Shown one piece after another: positions 27,690-36,894 of a stretch of DNA of 64,000 bases. The stretch is taken from assembly GCF_002117485.1 (NCBI RefSeq), contig NZ_CP021033.1, positions 558,001 to 622,000 on the forward strand, in the 5' to 3' direction. Origin of the DNA: Rhizobium sp. NXC14. Lineage in GTDB: Bacteria; Pseudomonadota; Alphaproteobacteria; Rhizobiales; Rhizobiaceae. The notes under the pieces are model-generated. The model was not told the origin of the DNA, made no database searches, and saw only the letters and a list, made by a program, of their open reading frames with translations. Both the position numbers and the translations under genes were made by a program. Position 1 is the first letter of the stretch. Each line of letters begins with the position of its first letter.

Positions 27690-28541
27690 TTATTTCTTCT
27701 TGATGTTTTCCCAGCGCTTGATCAGGTCGGCATGGGCGCCGATCCAGTCCTGAACGGCCTGGTCCATGGTCTTGCCGTCCTTGACTTCGCCGTTGATGGC
27801 CGTGATGTCGGCGATCGGCACATAGACGCTGGCCATGACTTCGCGGGCATGCGGGTTCTCTTCGGAAAAGCCCTTATGGCCGATCCAGTAGTAGCTCTGC
27901 GGCGGCGGGAAGACGCCCTTCGGATCCTTGAGGTACTTGACCTCGTACTTCTGGACCATCCAGGACGGCTCCCAGATCGTCACGGCGATCCACTCCTTAC
28001 GGTCGTAGGCGGATTTCAGCGCCGCCGTCATCGCGGCCGTGCTGCCTTCGACAAGCTGGAGCTTGAGCCCGTAATCCTTGACCGCATTCGATGTGTCGCG
28101 CATCAGGCCGGCGCCCGGCTCGATGCCGATGATCTTGCCGCCGAACTTGTCGGGGTTTTCATTGAGCTGTTCCAGCGAGTCGATCGGCACATATTTGGGA
28201 ACGGCGACGCCCTGATAGAGGCCGTGCGAAACCGGCGAGATCTTTTCGAGGCGGTTCTTGTTCTTGTCCCAGTAGTCCTGCGCGACATAGTCCGTCTGCG
28301 AGGTGAGCACTTGGATGTCGCCCTTGGCGAGGGCGGCATAGGCAATGCCCCACTCGGAGAATTCGGTGACCTTGACGGTATAGCCGGCGTCTTCGAGAAC
28401 CTTCTTGGTGATGCCGGTGATCGGCGTGAGATCCTCCCACGACATCGTGCCCATGGTGATCGTCTTTTCTTCCGCGCGGGCCGGCAGAACACTGATCCCG
28501 ATCATCGCAGCGGCGCAGAGCGCCTTCCACAAAATTTTCAT
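27690..28541 (-). CDS. Periplasmic quaternary-amine binding protein (OpuAC/ProX family)
   Basis: A 283-residue exported binding protein. The signal peptide covers about residues 1-23 (ending VLPARAE), with AGGAGTAAC before the ATG. The OpuAC-type domain includes ITMGTMSWEDLTPITGITKK, several Trp residues (SEWGIAY, AVTIWEPSWM, YYWIGHK) and SNAVKDYGLKLQLVEGSTAAM. Aromatic residues of this family form a cage around the quaternary ammonium group. It delivers ligand to the ATPase/permease set downstream. Proline betaine, hydroxyproline betaine, glycine betaine and choline are candidates; catabolic neighbours favour the first two. Confidence 0.9.
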   Translation of the reverse strand: MKILWKALCAAAMIGISVLPARAEEKTITMGTMSWEDLTPITGITKKVLEDAGYTVKVTEFSEWGIAYAALAKGDIQVLTSQTDYVAQDYWDKNKNRLEKISPVSHGLYQGVAVPKYVPIDSLEQLNENPDKFGGKIIGIEPGAGLMRDTSNAVKDYGLKLQLVEGSTAAMTAALKSAYDRKEWIAVTIWEPSWMVQKYEVKYLKDPKGVFPPPQSYYWIGHKGFSEENPHAREVMASVYVPIADITAINGEVKDGKTMDQAVQDWIGAHADLIKRWENIKKK

Positions 28542-28613
28542 TGTTGTTACTCCTGTTTTACGTTCCCATTGAAGTCTGCGAGCGGGCAGCTTCGTATTGC
28601 GTGACCCGAGGGA

Positions 28614-29960
28614 TCATCCCTCGCGGCCTGCACGCAATTCCTGTAGGCGGATGACCGAGTTGACGCCGAGCCAGGCGATGGGCTCGGGAGGCAATCTCGT
28701 CGGTTCCGGCTGGTTTTTGTACGTGTCGAGCTCCGAACTCGCGGCGCCTGTCGCGAGGTCAGCCGCCATCATGCCGGCAAGTGTGCTCTTGACGGTGCCG
28801 AGACCATTCTCGCAACAGGCGGAAAACAGCCCCTCTTCGACCTCGCCGAAAGCCGGCACATGGTTCCGGCTGAGGCAGAGCGCGCCCGCCCAGCTATATT
28901 CCATCGGCAGGCTTTTCAGCTCGGGGAACCGAGCGTCGAACGAGCGCCGCTGCTCGGCGGCAATGCCGGCCACACGCTTTTCCGATACTTTGAGGCTGGG
29001 ATCGTAGGTGAACCTCGTCCTGACGACGATCCTCGACAGGCCGTCCTTGGAGATCTTGCGCACAGTGGCGCCCATCGGGTCGGCCGGCAGCAGCGCCCAG
29101 CGATCGACGCCGGTGACATCGCCGCCAAATTCGTTCTGGGAAAAGGCCGATGTCATCGACGCATACGTGAAGATATGCATCAGCCGACCGCGGAAATGGC
29201 CGAAGCTTTCGATGTGGCCGTTCACGCCCAGTATGACCTTCGGCGATGAGACCGAGCCGCGCGGCGTCTTCGCCTTCCAGCTGCCCCCCTCCCGGGAAAG
29301 TTCCAGCACCGGCGAATTCTCGTGGATGACGACCTTCGAGGAAAGCCCGTGCGCCAAGCCGCGAATGTAACCGGCCGGCTGAATCATCACCGCGCCGGGC
29401 GTGTAGAGCCCTCCGAGGTAATAGCGCGAGCCGGTCATTTCCCGCATGTGATCGGCGTCGAAAACGCTATGCTCCTCACCGATCTTCTCGAGCGACTTCC
29501 GATAGTTGTCGTTAAGCGCGAGCCCGCGCGCGGAGGCGGCCGCATTCACCTTGCCCGCGGGGTCGAAGACCTCCTTGGACAGGCCGTATTCGGCCGCCAC
29601 TTCGGATGCGAAGGAAATCGCCAGACGGTTCTGGCGGATCTCGTCCTTGGTTGCCGCCTCGCCCGCCACCGAATACTCGCCGGAGGAGAGGTTGTGCGGC
29701 ACGTCGATCATGAAGCCGGAGTTTCTCCCAGCCGGCCCCTTGGCAAGCTCGCCGGCATCCAGGACGACGATCTTGTCGCCAGGCCGCGCCTGCGAGAGAC
29801 GGCGGGCCGCCGAGAGTCCGGCAAAGCCGGCGCCCACGATCAGCCAGTCCGCCAGTATGTCACGCTCAAGCGCCATTACGGGGAAGGCGCGTCCGCTGAT
29901 CGCTTCCCATCCCGAAACGCCGGTATCGATCGGCAGGCGCTTGATGACGTGGCGGATCAT
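28614..29960 (-). CDS. FAD-dependent DAO-type oxidoreductase
   Basis: A 448-residue flavoprotein. An N-terminal extension of about 35 residues leads to the Rossmann motif DWLIVGAGFAGLSAARRLSQ, and the second flavin site lies in LFSACCENGLGTVKSTLAG. The family includes gamma-glutamylputrescine oxidase, sarcosine-oxidase-like demethylases and cis-4-hydroxy-D-proline oxidases. Its ATG overlaps the aldehyde dehydrogenase stop by four bases, so the two are coupled. In a hydroxyproline-type pathway it would oxidise the D-imino acid to a pyrroline; alternatively it could demethylate an N-methylated imino acid. The sequence alone does not choose. Confidence 0.85.
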   Translation of the reverse strand: MIRHVIKRLPIDTGVSGWEAISGRAFPVMALERDILADWLIVGAGFAGLSAARRLSQARPGDKIVVLDAGELAKGPAGRNSGFMIDVPHNLSSGEYSVAGEAATKDEIRQNRLAISFASEVAAEYGLSKEVFDPAGKVNAAASARGLALNDNYRKSLEKIGEEHSVFDADHMREMTGSRYYLGGLYTPGAVMIQPAGYIRGLAHGLSSKVVIHENSPVLELSREGGSWKAKTPRGSVSSPKVILGVNGHIESFGHFRGRLMHIFTYASMTSAFSQNEFGGDVTGVDRWALLPADPMGATVRKISKDGLSRIVVRTRFTYDPSLKVSEKRVAGIAAEQRRSFDARFPELKSLPMEYSWAGALCLSRNHVPAFGEVEEGLFSACCENGLGTVKSTLAGMMAADLATGAASSELDTYKNQPEPTRLPPEPIAWLGVNSVIRLQELRAGREG

Positions 29961-31474
29961 CGGACCGTCTCGTCGACCGATCGTTCGGATACGTCGATCC
30001 AGATGGTCTTCAGCTCGCAGTAATTGTCGTGGGCGAAGACCGACTTGTCGCGGCCGCCGAAGCCGGACTCCTTGTAACCGCCAAACGGGGTGGTGGCGTC
30101 CCCTTCTCCGAAGCAGTTGACCGTGACGACACCGGCGCGGATCTCGCGCGAGAGCTTGATCGCATTCCGCAGGCTGCCGGTATAGACGGAGGCCGTCAGG
30201 CCGTAATTCGTATCATTGGCAAGGGCGATCGCCTCAGCGAGCGACTTGAAAGTGGTCACGGAGAGCACCGGCCCGAAGATTTCCTCCTGGAAGAGGCGGC
30301 TTGCAGGTGTCACACCCTCGACCACCGTCGGCTCGATGAAGATGCCGTTATAGGTTTCGCCGCCATGGGCAACGGAGAGCTTCTCCGTCTTGGCGTCGTC
30401 GAGGAAGGACTTCACCTTCTCGAAATGTGTCTTGCTGACGAGCGCGCCGATGCGGTTTTCGGGATCGAGCGGATCGCCCGTCTTCCATTCGCGCATATAG
30501 GCGCCGATGCGCTTCATCAATTCGTCCTTGATTCCGGACTGGACGATGAGACGCGAAGTGGCCGAGCAGTTCTCGCCCATGTTCCAGAAGGCGCCGTTGA
30601 CAACCTGCTCGGCAACGAGGTCCAGGTCTTCGGCATCGTCGAGAACGACCGCGGGATTCTTGCCGCCGCATTCGAGCACGACTTTCTTGAGGTTCGAGTC
30701 CGCGGCATAACGCAGGAAGCGGCGGCCGGTGGGCGTCGAGCCGGTGAAGGCCACCATATCGACATCCTTGTGCAGGCCGATCGGTTCGCCGACGTCCTTG
30801 CCGTCGCCGGTCACAACGTTGAAGACACCCGCAGGAATACCCGCTTCATGGGCAAGCTCGGCGACACGCAGCGTCGTGAGCGTCGTTTCCTGTGCCGGTT
30901 TGACGATGACCGAGCAGCCGGCCGCAAGCGCCGGGCCGATCTTCCAGGCGAGCATCAGCAGCGGGAAATTCCACGGCAACACGCAGCCGACAACGCCGAT
31001 CGGCTCACGCACAATCATCGTCAACGCGTTGGCGCCGACAGGGGCGGTGTTGTCATAGAGCTTGTCGATCAGTTCGGCATGCCAACGCAGCGTATGAATT
31101 GTATCGGGTACGTCGACCGTCTGGCATTCGCGGATCGGCTTGCCGCTGTCGAGACTCTCCATGACGGCGAGCTCGTGCCGGTTGCGCTCCAGGAGCTTGG
31201 CGAGCTTCAGCAGCACGTCCTTGCGCTCGCCCGGAGAGCGAAGCCGCCAGCGTCCGTCGTCAAATGCCTGCTTCGCCTTTTCGACGGCGAAATCGACGTC
31301 GCTTGAATCACAGGCGGCGATTTCGGCAAGGACCTCGCCCGTCGCAGGGTTTGTGGAGGTGAAGGTCTTGCCGGAATTGGCCGGACGGAATGTGCCGTCA
31401 ATGAAAGCACTCGTCGGAAGTTGAAGATCGGCGGCGATCGCCTTGTATTCGGCTGCGGTCAATGGCTCATGCAT
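29957..31474 (-). CDS. Aldehyde dehydrogenase (semialdehyde-type, PuuC/alpha-ketoglutarate semialdehyde group)
   Basis: A 505-residue NAD(P)-dependent aldehyde dehydrogenase. The motifs are VLPWNFPLLMLAWK, FTGSTPTGRR, LECGGKNPAVV with the general-base Glu, the catalytic Cys in NMGENCSATSR, and EEIFGPVLSVTTF. Length and the GENCSA pattern resemble gamma-glutamyl-aminobutyraldehyde and related dehydrogenases. Its start overlaps the DapA-like gene by eight bases and its stop overlaps the FAD oxidase. In a hydroxyproline-like route it would oxidise alpha-ketoglutarate semialdehyde to alpha-ketoglutarate; this role is inferred from neighbours. Confidence 0.9.
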   Translation of the reverse strand: MHEPLTAAEYKAIAADLQLPTSAFIDGTFRPANSGKTFTSTNPATGEVLAEIAACDSSDVDFAVEKAKQAFDDGRWRLRSPGERKDVLLKLAKLLERNRHELAVMESLDSGKPIRECQTVDVPDTIHTLRWHAELIDKLYDNTAPVGANALTMIVREPIGVVGCVLPWNFPLLMLAWKIGPALAAGCSVIVKPAQETTLTTLRVAELAHEAGIPAGVFNVVTGDGKDVGEPIGLHKDVDMVAFTGSTPTGRRFLRYAADSNLKKVVLECGGKNPAVVLDDAEDLDLVAEQVVNGAFWNMGENCSATSRLIVQSGIKDELMKRIGAYMREWKTGDPLDPENRIGALVSKTHFEKVKSFLDDAKTEKLSVAHGGETYNGIFIEPTVVEGVTPASRLFQEEIFGPVLSVTTFKSLAEAIALANDTNYGLTASVYTGSLRNAIKLSREIRAGVVTVNCFGEGDATTPFGGYKESGFGGRDKSVFAHDNYCELKTIWIDVSERSVDETVR

Positions 31475-32378
31475 GATTGGCTCCCGACGTGATCTGGCCG
31501 ACCGTGCGCTTCAACGTGGAAACGACGGTCTGAAGGGTTCTTTTCTCTTCGGAGTTCAGTCCGCGCAGCGGCGACCGCACGGGGCCGGCTTTCAGGCCGA
31601 TGATCTCGCAGCCGTGTTTGATCGACTGGACGAACTTGCCGCATTCGAGGAAATCCATCAGGGGCAGCATCGCGCTCATGATCGCCCGGCCCTTGTCGAA
31701 GTTCTTCTCGACGACGCAGGCCTCATAGAGGGCGACATGCTCGCGCGGCAGGAAATTGGAGCCGGCGCAGACCCAGCTTTTCGCGCCCCATGCGAAGAAT
31801 TCGAGCGCCTGGTCGTCCCAGCCGCACGAGAGCGAGATGTGCGGGAATTTCCGGGCCAGCAGGTGAAGATTGCTCATGTCGCCGGAGCTTTCCTTGATGG
31901 CGACGACGTTCTTCGACTTGCCGACGCGGGAAAAATACTCATCGCCCATCACCACACCCATGCGGGCAGGGTAGTTGTAGAGCATGATCGGCAGGTTGGC
32001 GGCGCGATCGACGGTCAGCGCATGGACTGCGTTCTCGCGTTCGGTCGGCAATGCGTATGGCGGCGACGACACGAGGATCGCGTCCGCACCAATTTCCTTC
32101 GCAGCCTTGGCATATTCGACCGAATCTTCGGTCCGCGTGGCGCCTGTGCCGATGATGAGCGGCAGCCGCGTCCCGATGACTTCCTTCGCATAGGCCGCGA
32201 GCTCGTAACGTTCCTGGCTGCTCTGGGCGTAGTATTCGCCCGTCGAACCGCCGACAATAATGCCGTGGACGCCGGCCTCAATCAGCGACTCGAGCACGGC
32301 AGCGAATGCCGGCCGGTCGATCTGTCCATCCTGATCGAGCGGCGTCACGGCCGGTGTATAGATCCCCTCAAATTTCAC
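31467..32378 (-). CDS. DapA-family Schiff-base aldolase/deaminase
   Basis: A 303-residue class I aldolase of the dihydrodipicolinate synthase/N-acetylneuraminate lyase family. The Schiff-base lysine is in VVAIKESSGD, the catalytic Tyr in LYNYPARMG, and the carboxylate-binding motif is GGSTGEYY. True DapA is usually encoded elsewhere and lies in biosynthetic context, while this gene is co-transcribed with a GntR regulator, ALDH and an oxidase. That context matches the pyrroline-4-hydroxy-2-carboxylate deaminase step of hydroxyproline breakdown, though other lyase activities occur in the family. It overlaps the regulator stop by four bases. Confidence 0.87.
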   Translation of the reverse strand: MKFEGIYTPAVTPLDQDGQIDRPAFAAVLESLIEAGVHGIIVGGSTGEYYAQSSQERYELAAYAKEVIGTRLPLIIGTGATRTEDSVEYAKAAKEIGADAILVSSPPYALPTERENAVHALTVDRAANLPIMLYNYPARMGVVMGDEYFSRVGKSKNVVAIKESSGDMSNLHLLARKFPHISLSCGWDDQALEFFAWGAKSWVCAGSNFLPREHVALYEACVVEKNFDKGRAIMSAMLPLMDFLECGKFVQSIKHGCEIIGLKAGPVRSPLRGLNSEEKRTLQTVVSTLKRTVGQITSGANHA

Positions 32379-33091
32379 GATGACTTCTCCAATAATTGCG
32401 TGGCCGGACCGCCGAGATGGGCATCCGCCTTAAGGCCTGGCGGGGCGATGAACATCTCCATGTTCTCGCGAGACAGTTCCCAGTGTTCGAAGACGAGGTC
32501 GACCACGGCGCTCTCGTCGTGAGCACCGAGAGCCTCGATGAAGCCGTCATGATGGTCGACGGCAATTTGCAGCCGCCGCCGCATGTCATCGTTTCTCGGG
32601 CGGAAGAAGGTGTGGCCGATGCGTGCGTGGTCGATGAGCAGCCGGCCGAGGCTCGGCTGCAGATAGTCATTGCCCGACATCTCACCGAAAATTTCATGAA
32701 AGCGATTGTTCTCCAGAACCATCGCCAGCGGGTCCCTAGTCTCGCTGGCGGCCCGGAACCGTTCCTGGGTCTGCCTCAGATCGACAAGCTGCGCGGGCTT
32801 GAAGTTCTGCACGGCGAGACGGCCGATCGCCGCATAGATCATCGGCGCGACAAGGAAGAAATTGCGCAGCGTGGAGTGGTTCATCGGAATGACCCGCGCA
32901 CCCCTGTTCTCGCGGATGTCGATATAGCCCTCGCCGGCAAGGCGACGGAATATGTCCCGCACCGGGGTGCGCGACAGCCCGTACTTCTCGCTCAGACTGA
33001 CCTCGTCGAGATCAGCGTCCGGATCCAGCTCCATCGTCAGAATCTGGCGTTTCAGGTCTTCGTAGAGATTGCTCTTGGGTGTCTTCGCCAT
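32375..33091 (-). CDS. GntR/FadR family transcriptional regulator
   Basis: A 238-residue regulator. The start at MAKTPKSN has GGAG eight bases upstream. The winged helix (YEDLKRQILTMELDPDADLD, YGLSRTPVRDIFRRLAGEGYI) is followed by an all-helical FCD effector domain with the metal-ligand pattern NNRFHEIFGEMSGN, then later DHHDGFIEAL. It is the first gene of the minus-strand catabolic array and its stop overlaps the DapA-like gene by four bases. A perfect palindrome lies about 70 bases upstream of its start, so autoregulation of the whole operon is likely. The effector is probably a pathway intermediate. Confidence 0.9.
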   Translation of the reverse strand: MAKTPKSNLYEDLKRQILTMELDPDADLDEVSLSEKYGLSRTPVRDIFRRLAGEGYIDIRENRGARVIPMNHSTLRNFFLVAPMIYAAIGRLAVQNFKPAQLVDLRQTQERFRAASETRDPLAMVLENNRFHEIFGEMSGNDYLQPSLGRLLIDHARIGHTFFRPRNDDMRRRLQIAVDHHDGFIEALGAHDESAVVDLVFEHWELSRENMEMFIAPPGLKADAHLGGPATQLLEKSS

Positions 33092-33157
33092 CGTCGATCT
33101 CCGGTCGCTTGTTGCTCTACGCCGGGGAAGATGACACGCCGCCCGAACAGAGTCAAT

Positions 33158-33204
33158 AATTGTGTACTCTATGTACACATTAATAATTCCTCGATTACAC
33201 AATT
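33158..33204. promoter_or_regulatory. Candidate GntR operator with nested inverted repeats
   Basis: TGTGTACTCTATGTACACA at 33161-33179 is a perfect 7-bp inverted repeat around TCTAT. A second, wider pair is AATTGTGTA at 33158-33166 and TACACAATT at 33196-33204. The site lies 67-113 bases upstream of the GntR regulator ATG in an AT-rich stretch suited to a promoter. FCD-type GntR proteins bind short palindromes of this kind. Binding is inferred. No gene is seen in the rest of 33205-33501. Confidence 0.6.
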
Positions 33205-33501
33205 TGCAAAGAGCGTGTTCTGAGCGCGGGCGATGATCGGTGTCCCACGGCAAAGGAGACTGTTGCCGCCGATAGCGGGAGGCTTGATGCCGCTGCTTAT
33301 TTTCGGAAGTGACGGGCATGGCAAAAGCTCCGCGGCGGCAGCCTTCGCGGAGTTCTTCTCATGGGTTGTCGTGGCAGGTGGGCTGGACTGGCTCAAGCCG
33401 AGGTCGATTACAGGACCTCAAGACGCCGGTCATCGCCGGAGGTTACGACATGCGGATGGCGGCTGCATTCGGGGAGCGCCTGTTCGGCGCCCCCCGAAGA
33501 A

Positions 33502-34074
33502 TTAGGCGGCCAGGACGCCGCTCTTTTTGGCGGTCCAGGTGGCGATATAGTCCATCAGGCCAGGCGAAAGGCAATCATAAGGCTCGAGCCCCGACGCCTT
33601 CAGCTGCGCCCTGACCGCGTCCATCTTCGAAGGATCGAAGCCGCTTTCGATGATCGACGACACGAAGGCTGCGAAAGTCGGCTTTGCCCAGCCGCCCTCC
33701 TGGAAGCGCTCCGGGTGGACGAAGGACAACCCCTGGAAGGGATGTTCGCGCTCGACCGGTCCGTACATATGCACCCCGCACTCCCTGCAGGCGTGCCGCT
33801 GAATCAGGGCGGTGGAATCGACAACTGCGAGCTTGTCGCCGTTTTCCAGCACCTCGACGCTTTCGGTCGGCGCCACCGCCACGACCGAGAAGACGGCGCC
33901 TTTCGGCTTCCAGCACTTGGTGCAGCCGCAGACGTGGTTGTGGGCGATGTCACCCTTGACCCTCACCTTGACGGGATTGCTCGCGCAATTGCACACAAGC
34001 GTTCCGCCTGCGAAAGCAGCGTCAGTCGCTCGAAAGCCTGAATCCACTGCCGGATGTATGGCTGTGCTGGTCAT
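33502..34074 (-). CDS. gfa: Glutathione-dependent formaldehyde-activating enzyme
   Basis: A 190-residue zinc protein that accelerates formation of S-hydroxymethylglutathione from formaldehyde and glutathione. Cysteine ligands are visible in order: CNCASNP, CGCTKC and [12 protein letters not shown]. Length and the C-terminal [28 protein letters not shown] segment match Gfa of Paracoccus and rhizobia. The ATG has AAGGAGAG upstream. It is the last gene of the operon running from the StcD-like demethylase through ETF and FghA, where formaldehyde from N-demethylation would be trapped. Confidence 0.93.
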   Translation of the reverse strand: MTSTAIHPAVDSGFRATDAAFAGGTLVCNCASNPVKVRVKGDIAHNHVCGCTKCWKPKGAVFSVVAVAPTESVEVLENGDKLAVVDSTALIQRHACRECGVHMYGPVEREHPFQGLSFVHPERFQEGGWAKPTFAAFVSSIIESGFDPSKMDAVRAQLKASGLEPYDCLSPGLMDYIATWTAKKSGVLAA

Positions 34075-34129
34075 TGCTTCTCTCCTTCCCTCCCTGGCCG
34101 TTTGCGTTATGCCCGGCCGAGCTATGCAA

Positions 34130-34966
34130 TTATTTTCCCAGCCTCTGCGCGTGCCAGCGCAGATGGTCCTCCATGAATGTCGAAATGAAGAAGTAGGAAT
34201 GGCCGTAGCCTTCCTGCATGCGAAGCTTGAGGTTGATATCAGCCGCCTCGCAGGCTTGTCTCAGCTCGTCGGGGCGCAATCCATCCTCCAGGAAGCTATC
34301 CGCCGTTCCCTGGTCGACGAACAGTTCGGGGAAACGATGACCGTCCTCGATCAGCGAGCAGGCGTCATAGGCCCGCCAGGTCGCCTCGTCGGCCCCGAGA
34401 TATTTCCGGAAGGCCGGCTTCGACCAGCCGGAAACCGAGGGATGGCTGATCGGCGCGAAGGCCGAACAGCTGCGGAAGCGATCCGGGTTCTTGAGCGCGA
34501 TCGTGATCGCGCCATGTCCACCCATCGAGTGACCGAATATCCCCTGGCGATCCATGTCGACCGGAAACTCCGCAGCAAGGAGCCGCGGCAGCTCGTCGAC
34601 GATATAGCTGTACATGCGGTAATTGGCCGAATAGGGCGGCTCGGTGGCGTCGACATAAAAGCCCGCACCCTTGCCGAACTGCCAGTTGTCGGCCTCATCG
34701 GGAACGTGGTCCCCGCGGGGGCTGGTATCCGGGCAGACGATGACCAGATCGAGTTCGGCGGCAAGCCGCCGATACTCGCCCTTGTCCATGACGTTGGCAT
34801 GCGTGCATGTCAGGCCGGACAGATACCATAGAACCGGCAGCTTGCCGGCGGCAGCCTGCGGCGGCACGAACACCGCGAAGGTCATGTCGCAATCGCAGGT
34901 CTCGGAGCGTTCCACGTAGACGCCCTGAGTGCCGCCGTAAGACTTATCAGTCGCGATCGTTTTCAT
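34130..34966 (-). CDS. fghA: S-formylglutathione hydrolase
   Basis: A 278-residue alpha/beta-hydrolase of the esterase D family that releases formate and glutathione. The nucleophile is in [11 protein letters not shown], with a hydrophobic ligand-binding stretch [11 protein letters not shown] and a late catalytic His in EGYGHSYFF. The ATG at 34966 lies two bases past the restored stop of the alcohol dehydrogenase gene; a TTG two codons upstream is an alternative. The gene is intact, between the (frameshifted) dehydrogenase that makes its substrate and Gfa. Confidence 0.95.
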   Translation of the reverse strand: MKTIATDKSYGGTQGVYVERSETCDCDMTFAVFVPPQAAAGKLPVLWYLSGLTCTHANVMDKGEYRRLAAELDLVIVCPDTSPRGDHVPDEADNWQFGKGAGFYVDATEPPYSANYRMYSYIVDELPRLLAAEFPVDMDRQGIFGHSMGGHGAITIALKNPDRFRSCSAFAPISHPSVSGWSKPAFRKYLGADEATWRAYDACSLIEDGHRFPELFVDQGTADSFLEDGLRPDELRQACEAADINLKLRMQEGYGHSYFFISTFMEDHLRWHAQRLGK

Positions 34967-34968
34967 TC

Positions 34969-36094
34969 TCAATAGACCACCACGCCGCGGATGCTTTCAC
35001 CCTTGTGCATCAGGTCGAAGCCCTTGTTGATGTCTTCGAGCGGCATGGTGTGGGTGATCATCGGATCGATCTGGATCTTGCCCTGCATGTACCAGTCGAC
35101 GATCTTCGGCACGTCGGTGCGGCCGCGCGCCGCCGAAGGCAGTGCCCATCCAGTTGCGACCGGTCACCAGCTGGAACGGACGTGTCGAGATTTCCTGGCC
35201 GGCGCCGGCCACGCCGATGATGACCGATTTGCCCCAGCCGCGATGGCTGGCCTCCAGCGCCTGGCGCATGACCTTGGTGTTGCCGGTGCAGTCGAAGGTG
35301 TAGTCGGCGCCGCCGATCAGGTCGCCGCCCCGCTTGGTCATGTTGACCAGATAGGGCACGATGTCGTCGCCGACCTCCTTCGGATTGACGAAATGCGTCA
35401 TGCCGAACTTCTCGCCCCAGGCCTTGCGATCCGGGTTGATATCGACGCCGATGATCATGTCGGCGCCGGCAAGGCGCAGGCCCTGAATGACGTTCAGGCC
35501 GATGCCGCCAAGCCCGAAGACGATCGCCGTCGATCCGACCTCGACCTTGGCGGTGTTGATGACGGCGCCGATACCGGTGGTGACGCCGCAGCCGATGTAG
35601 CAGACCTTGTCGAAGGGCGCGTCGGGGTTGATCTTGGCGAGCGCGATCTCCGGCAGCACCGTGTAATTGGCAAAGGTCGAGCAGCCCATATAGTGATGGA
35701 TCTTGTCCTTGCCGATCGAGAAGCGCGAGGTGCCGTCCGGCATCACGCCCTGGCCCTGGGTTGATCGAATCGAGGTGCAGAGATTGGTCTTGCGCGACGT
35801 GCAGGAATAACACTCGCGGCATTCGGGCGTATAAAGCGGAATGACATGGTCGCCCTTCTTGACCGAACTCACGCCCGGGCCGACATCGACGACGATGCCG
35901 GCGCCCTCATGGCCGAGGATCGCCGGAAACAGACCCTCCGGATCGGCGCCCGACAGGGTGAAATCGTCGGTGTGGCAGATGCCCGTCGCCTTGACCTCCA
36001 CCAGAACTTCGCCGGCCTTCGGCCCCTCCAGCTGCACGGTCATCACTTCAAGCGCTTTTCCAGCCTGAACGGCTACGGCGGCGCGAACGTCCAT
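34969..36094 (-). pseudogene. Class III alcohol / S-(hydroxymethyl)glutathione dehydrogenase, frameshifted near 3' end
   Basis: The first 320 or so residues are a clean class III zinc alcohol dehydrogenase. Catalytic-zinc ligands lie in [13 protein letters not shown] and GHEGAG, structural-zinc cysteines in [15 protein letters not shown], and the NAD site in [13 protein letters not shown]. After [10 protein letters not shown] the frame breaks at about 35121-35134 in an alternating GC tract. Expected residues ([19 protein letters not shown], then [10 protein letters not shown]) continue in another frame to a TGA at 34971-34969. The sequence fits loss of one GC dinucleotide. The shifted frame would end with about 45 wrong residues at 34997. 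Either the gene is inactivated or there is a sequencing error; everything else is conserved. Confidence 0.82.
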
Positions 36095-36186
36095 TTGATA
36101 ATCCTTTCTATTAAATCAATTTCGATAGCGAGATATGCAGAGCTACGACCTAGACATCGAAACGATCTGCTTCCGCCTCATCTTCG

Positions 36187-36879
36187 TTATCCCGGCTCGA
36201 CCTGACACCAGACCGCGAGAAGCGGCTGGGCCGTACATCTTATCGCAAAAGATTGCCCCGCATCATTCGCGAAAACTGTTCCGGTCGCGGCGGAAAACCA
36301 TTGGGAATCGTCGAGGCAGATTTCGCCCGGCGAAAGCAGAATGAAGGCACGCGGCTGCGTCTGAACATGATCGGGAAAGCGCGTGTAGCGATCCATATAG
36401 ATCACGCCCACCCGGAGATCGGCCCGCTCCTCCAGGCCGCCCGGACCGATCAGGACGGCGTGGGAGTGGGTGTTGCCGAAGTTCAGGCTGGCAAAGGGGC
36501 CGGTCCGGCCACGTCTCCACAGCAGTTTGTCGGCGAGACTTTTGAACTGGCCGGCGATCGCCTCATATTTTCGTCCGGATTTTGCCAGATGGCCGATGGC
36601 GTCATCCAGCCCTCCCGGCACGCCGGGAAGAGGGTCGCCCTCCGGCCGCACCTTGCCTGTCTTGAGCAGCCTCTGCAGCACCTTGCCGGCAACGAAACTG
36701 GCAACGGCGGGAGCCTCAGCCGACAGCATCAGTCCGCCGATATCGTTGAGGAATTCCTGCAGCGGCCGAGGACGCCTTTCCCTGCCGATGTCGTGCAGCC
36801 TGATATAGGCCGGCTTTTCCTCATCGTTCAGGAGAAGGTCGGCACCAGGTCTGATTGGACGTCCCACCGCTCGCGCCAC
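36187..36879 (-). CDS. DddQ-like cupin paralogue lacking metal ligands
   Basis: A 230-residue protein starting at GTG with GAGGAGA upstream, 15 bases after the etfA stop. It aligns by eye with the cupin at 38734 (shared LIGPGGLEER, RFPDH, LLSPGEI and QWFS positions), so both belong to the DMSP-lyase-like cupin group. The metal and base positions are replaced: His171 remains, but the expected His, Glu, Tyr and later His are Gln173, Arg177, Phe179 and Phe211, and the upstream Tyr is Phe168. A metal-dependent lyase reaction is therefore unlikely. It may be a binding, regulatory or partner subunit. The frame is intact and no degradation is seen. Confidence 0.72.
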   Translation of the reverse strand: MARAVGRPIRPGADLLLNDEEKPAYIRLHDIGRERRPRPLQEFLNDIGGLMLSAEAPAVASFVAGKVLQRLLKTGKVRPEGDPLPGVPGGLDDAIGHLAKSGRKYEAIAGQFKSLADKLLWRRGRTGPFASLNFGNTHSHAVLIGPGGLEERADLRVGVIYMDRYTRFPDHVQTQPRAFILLSPGEICLDDSQWFSAATGTVFANDAGQSFAIRCTAQPLLAVWCQVEPG

Positions 36880-36894
36880 GTTTGGTCTCCTCGC

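Noticed and set aside
33474..33495. GC-rich imperfect hairpin just beyond gfa
   Set aside because: A possible terminator, but the stem has a mismatch and no T-run follows on the gfa strand; too weak to annotate.
33233..33505. Small plus-strand frame with a SDGHGKSSAAAAF segment
   Set aside because: The glycine-lysine stretch looks superficially like a P-loop but is short, has no ribosome-binding site and no further motif.
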